Assembly (NCBI GenBank): GCA_016169945.1
Contig: JADLSH010000252.1
Span: forward strand, 62,001 to 126,000
Reading direction: 5' to 3'
Source of the DNA: Trachythela sp. YZ-2020
Taxonomy: Eukaryota; Cnidaria; Anthozoa; Malacalcyonacea; Clavulariidae
Length of the DNA: 64,000 nucleotides
Within the stretch, counting starts at the first letter, position 1, and every line of letters starts with the position of its first letter. The notes beneath the pieces are model-generated. The model had not been told where the DNA came from, ran no database searches, and worked only from the letters and a program-made list of their open reading frames with translations. The translations under genes were made by a program, and so were the position numbers. Positions 60,301 to 64,000 of this stretch are shown in pieces.

Positions 60301-61370
60301 CAAATGGGCACTGCACGATACTATTCAATGGTATTATTATCTACGATATGGGAGATATATAAAATGGTGTTAATCTTTAACAAGAAGGACTTTGACTGTC
60401 ATTTTCGGTAATAATACTTTTAAAGCAGGTTTGTCAGTGACTTGGAGTTACTTTTCGTAACCACTGATCTATAACGCCGAAGTGAATTGTGCCTGTTATA
60501 CAATGACAAGAAACTGACAAGTTAGGACGGCTATACGAAGTTAGCTTATGTTAGACCCAAAACCCCAACAAGGAATGGAGTCCACGCGTAGGTTCACTAA
60601 CGTAGCCTTGTCCGGCCTTATGTATTAATCATATTTTCAGATTTGCTTCAATTGAAACTCAACAGGCTACTCGACATGATGATCGCATAATACTTGGAGA
60701 CGAAACACTGGGGAGGGAGCCACGGCAACAACAAATTTAAATGTATCCCAACTAATTTCGGCTATAAATATTTTTACGTTGTAACGAAAACGGTGAGTCG
60801 GTTAGTCTTGAACTACATTGTGGTACCAGAATCAAAGAAAAAGGAATACTATCTTTCTGACGAAAAAGACAGCTAGAGGAGCGGATATCAAAATACACAG
60901 CAATCTTCCACAATAATTGTATTCTAAGAGAAAATAGTAAATTAATAAATTTAGAACAAAAAGGGTAGCTAGACACTAGTACTATTCCACTACTGTTTGA
61001 CGTGGGAACTTTTGTCTGCTATGTTTCCATCCTGGACAGGTACGTTCCTCTTTATTCAACCTGGTGGACGAAGGTTCCCCTGAATTCACCATATTGACTC
61101 GAGCTCCTAACGTAGTATCCACACCTGAACAACCAACGTACGACACGAGTCCGACCTCAAGCCATTCGACACCACCTGCTCCGTAGCAGCTCGGTTATAT
61201 GCGCCACCACGCACAGGGAGGATTTTGCTAAAACTAATTAAATAAAATCATAATAATGTTGAATGTTTTGTCTCCGGTTCACAAATTACATTTATGATCC
61301 CTCCAAGTTCCAATGTCGATATAAAGTACTAGTGATTTCATCTCATTTTGCCATTTCATTAATCCGTAAA
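57330..61370. other. Non-coding part of unit B collinear with 32.67-35.86 kb
   Basis: The first 470 bases also match the 1.9-2.39 kb stub. ORFs such as 59583-60041 are not preserved in unit A (34404-34586 is the only remnant), which argues against a gene. A pair of CACGAG/CTCGAG patches near 61090-61160 is shared. Confidence 0.55.
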
Positions 61371-61638
61371 GGTCGGGCTCCACTTGCACGTACGTACGCA
61401 CAATTGCACGCACGTATGTGTTTATACTTTCGTGAAATTTGATTGGTTAAAAACTTGACGGCCGCACAGAAAGTAGATATACAGTTCTACTGTCAGACGT
61501 ACAAAAAGTTAGCCGCGACGGTCAAGATTAGCGATCATTTTCGAGTCACAGAGCATGCGCAAAATCGGCCGCGCTGGCCGTACGTGCAAGTGCTCTGTGA
61601 CTCGAAAATGTACGTGCGTGCAAGTGGAGCCCGGCCTT
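61371..61638. mobile_element. MITE, about 268 bp, unit B only
   Basis: The inverted ends are AGGTCGGGCTCCACTTGCAC and the complement of GTGCAAGTGGAGCCCGGCCT. The interior has a second inverted pair (TTTTCGAGTCACAGAGC with GCTCTGTGACTCGAAAA). Unit A reads straight through (CAACGGTAAATGTCATATCA at 35839), which is the empty site. The 61443-61667 ORF is within it and not a gene. Confidence 0.75.
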
Positions 61639-61689
61639 ATATGTCATATCAGCGTTTCTTCAAATGATAATATTAATGCTTAATTGGAT

Positions 61690-63140
61690 CTGTTACCAAG
61701 GATTGAACCTCGCACAGACCATAGAAATTTTTCGTAATATATAAAATAATATTCTACAGTAAAGGATTAGATTCTGATTAGATTACAATTCAAATATTAC
61801 ATGCATGATTAGTAATTCATAAATTAAAACTATGACTTAAAACAAATGATTAATTACAATACGCTGTACCTGAAGAGTAGATCTCTACGGCTGTAAACTC
61901 TCTGTTATCGTTCACTCGCAGTACTCTCATCAAACTCAGTTTAATGTTCCAATGTTATTAAAATCCTATTTTGAAATTATCCATATTATCCCCGAACCAA
62001 CGGCGCGAAGCGCCATTCCGGGCGATAGCCGGGGCGAGGGTACTAATTCCGCTCGGCTATTTATTACACACGGAAAAAAGGAAAGCTATGCGAAACCAAA
62101 GTTCCTGGCATGTGGCTATGTTTCATGGGTGTCATGGGTGAACGTTTTCGCGAATTTCGTGAACTTTTCGTGGACATCGCGTAGGCTGTTATTGTCAGGA
62201 GCGGAATGAGCGAAGATTATCACTTTTAGGGACTTTATAAAAAGCGAAAAAAGTAAAATATAAGGCGAGTTTGTGATAATTGTTGATGTATTTGTTCATG
62301 GTATAGGGTATATTAATATCGATGTTGTTTTAAAAACTGTTGCTTTATATAAATAGTCAGTCTCGTTTAATTCCAGTTTAAGTATCCTATATTTTATGTT
62401 ACAAAAAGCTATCAATTAAAAGGAAAGCGGAACCATTATTTCATTTCAAAAAGGAATTATAGGTAAAATGCAGTTTGTTTTTATAAATTATGAACTTTAC
62501 GAAACGTTTTGTTTAAATTTTTCAATTTTAAATTAAAATAAAATATTAGAATGCATAATAACATATCTACATGATAATATTTTAACTACAATGCCGGTTT
62601 TGTAGTGTAATTTGTACGCAAAAACTGTAAAATAAATTTTCTGACTGATCGTGTTGCCATGACTACAGTGCTTCCACAGCTTGAAACAAATTTCCATTGT
62701 TTATCCTTGCAAAAATCCTTAAAGTTCCTTTTTATAATTCCTTTATATTTAAATTTTCTTTCAGTTTTCCTTTGTTTTCCTTCCAAACTTGATTACAGTA
62801 ATATGATTAAAATTGTCATGGCACATTTGAGATGAACGGAAATACTTAGTATTTACGTCAAGTACTGCATTTAAATGGTAATAGCATTTGGAGGAGGAAG
62901 GGGGGATTCAATATTGTTTTCCCCGCCAAAATTTTGTCTGAAACCCAGATAACAGACTCGGTCAGTAGGCCACTATTTTACCGAATGCCATTTCCAGCAG
63001 TAAAAATTTTGGTGTAACTGCCATATTTTCCAGTTAAGCAATTAAAAAACCCTAGCTCTCGTAGCCTCTTTTTACCCCTTCACGATCGCATTCTGAATAA
63101 GTCTATTCTGCATGGTTTTGAGCAAAATATTTTTTCAGTT
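61690..63140. other. No gene seen
   Basis: Between the end of unit B and the next kinase copy. A short ORF at 61952-62209 has no domain. A GC-rich patch at 62000-62045 includes CGGCGCGAAGCGCC. Confidence 0.45.
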
Positions 63141-63149
63141 ATCAAATGA

Positions 63150-64000
63150 ACAAACTGATTGGAGTACGCTGTACGCAGTTTAAATCCTGTTCAGTCCTCA
63201 TTTTTGGCAATGTTCTATGCAATCAGTCACATATAAGGCAATTATCAAACGTTTAACAACCATACAGCATCAAAATTAATAAAGAATATATATATTTTAG
63301 TGTGCGTGTAGTCCTACACAAAATGTGCACAATAAATATTAGAGTTGCAGTTACTGTTTTAGTGTTTAAAATTATTATTTCGTGCAATTTGTAGTGAGTT
63401 CAGTTTCTTGCTATGGCATGTTTCTGTGTACAGTTCCTATTCTTACTTTAAATAATAAATCGTGATAATAAACGTCTCATTTTTATGAATACAAGTTCTA
63501 CACTTGCCGAAATTAGTAACAGCCTGTACAGCCTGTACTGGCTTGATTTGGCTGGCTGACTTTCATGGAAGAACGCATATTCTCCACGCTATCTTTCACC
63601 TGACAGGCACTTGGTCGATTATGTGGTTCACAATTCAACATGTTTTGGATCAGTCGCATCATGGAGTTGGACCCTTGAAAGCTGGATGGAAATAACACTT
63701 CCGCATTTGAATCAATTTTTGCCATGGCGTATCCAAGCCCAACTTTCACGGCGGTCGGCGCTGAGTAGGTCAGAAATACACCATACATCTTTTTCGCGCC
63801 AAATTGAACGAAATCACGTGTTAAAATGGCGTAGAAAATCCCTCCAAGTGAAAAGACATCCGCCTTCTCTGTATAGTGCCGGTGAAAGAACTCTGGGGCC
63901 ATCCAGTGTCTTGGACCAATATCAGATATCATGTAGTACATCTGAGCCGATTCTGAATTACTATCGGCGTTCTTCATGGCAAGATATTCTCGTGCCAAGC
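63150..64000. repeat. Start of a further duplication unit
   Basis: Matches 8.93-9.7 kb in order and orientation: AATGTTCTATGCAA at 8987 and 63208, ACAAGTTCTACACTTGCC at 9251 and 63492, then the kinase. The window ends inside it. Confidence 0.8.
63513..64000 (-). CDS. PDIK1L/STK35-like protein kinase, C-terminal part, cut by window edge
   Basis: An open frame from the window edge to a stop at 63513, about 162 codons. It opens with LAREYLAMKN (just after the DFG position), then GPRHWMAPEFFH (activation-loop end, APE motif), EKADVFSLGGIFYAILTRDF (helix F with its Asp), and FIQNML-type helices with CEPHNRPSACQ (the conserved Arg of helix I). Nothing is broken, in contrast to the copy at 9.3 kb. 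It is likely the C-lobe of a Ser/Thr kinase; PDIK1L/STK35-like is my family call from memory. N-lobe, HRD and DFG lie outside the window. Confidence 0.72.
   Translation of the reverse strand, partial: LAREYLAMKNADSNSESAQMYYMISDIGPRHWMAPEFFHRHYTEKADVFSLGGIFYAILTRDFVQFGAKKMYGVFLTYSAPTAVKVGLGYAMAKIDSNAEVLFPSSFQGSNSMMRLIQNMLNCEPHNRPSACQVKDSVENMRSSMKVSQPNQASTGCTGCY

Larger units (their letters stand above)
49690..61690. repeat. Segmental duplication unit B
   Basis: Collinear, direct counterpart of unit A (pairings listed there). It is less than half as long because the LINEs, PLE, minisatellite and Harbinger element of A are absent. It contains its own later insertion at 61.37-61.64 kb and a minisatellite at 54.2 kb. 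Its kinase would be expected left of 49.7 kb and is not found. Confidence 0.8.

Noticed and set aside
61443..61667. Small basic protein
   Set aside because: Lies within a MITE and is formed by its inverted ends.
61692..61730. tRNA-like phrase GGATTGAACCTCGCACAGACC
   Set aside because: It resembles the complement of a T-arm, but I could not build acceptor, D and anticodon stems around it.

Overview
The window looks like intergenic and accessory DNA from an invertebrate animal nuclear genome. It is AT-rich, has GT-AG introns, non-LTR retrotransposons, a Penelope-like element with hammerhead ribozymes, PIF/Harbinger, Mutator-like and PolB-carrying (Polinton-type) DNA elements, and many foldback or MITE-like repeats. 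The protein families seen, and a 43-base intron, suggest a marine invertebrate such as a sponge or cnidarian, but the sequence alone does not settle the species. I saw no bacterial-style operons, rRNA, convincing tRNA or CRISPR array.

The backbone is a degenerate direct (tandem) segmental duplication. One unit runs from about 8.9 to 35.9 kb. It starts with a decayed PDIK1L/STK35-like kinase (9.3-10.2 kb) and then a 3' exon of a glycosyltransferase-like protein (12.6-13.5 kb). A second unit, shorter because it carries fewer insertions, is at 49.7-61.7 kb with its own intact copy of the glycosyltransferase-like exon (50.1-51.0 kb). A further kinase copy, intact as far as it goes, starts at the right edge (63.5-64.0 kb), and a stub of another unit lies at 1.9-2.4 kb. 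Several insertions are present in one unit and absent from the matching place in the other, so they postdate the duplication.

Region by region: 0-9 kb is nested mobile DNA (a 908-bp element with 9-bp target duplication; an inverted-repeat element with fragments of a protein-primed DNA polymerase B and a zinc-finger protein; a LINE fragment). 9-13.5 kb holds the kinase pseudogene, a Mutator-like transposase pseudogene and the first glycosyltransferase-like exon. 14.2-21.5 kb holds three LINE fragments, one with both endonuclease and reverse transcriptase. 22.0-24.5 kb is the Penelope-like element and a cluster of hammerhead ribozymes, followed by a 19-bp minisatellite to 25.3 kb. 29.48-32.22 kb is a PIF/Harbinger element with both termini and TAA target duplication. 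36.5-45.2 kb carries a HIRAN-domain gene on the plus strand and, convergent to it, a gene of at least 12 exons on the minus strand. Both are damaged, and a 1.3-kb foldback element separates them. 47-49.4 kb is another foldback, an (AAC)n microsatellite and a LINE remnant. The second duplication unit and kinase edge copy fill the rest.

The best candidates for cellular genes are the glycosyltransferase-like exons and the edge kinase. Nearly everything else is mobile DNA or its remains. The most striking signals are the hammerhead ribozymes at 22.1-24.5 kb, one of them with a complete core inside a perfect 67-bp inverted repeat, and the possible two-gene HIRAN/SANT-like cassette at 36.5-45.2 kb.
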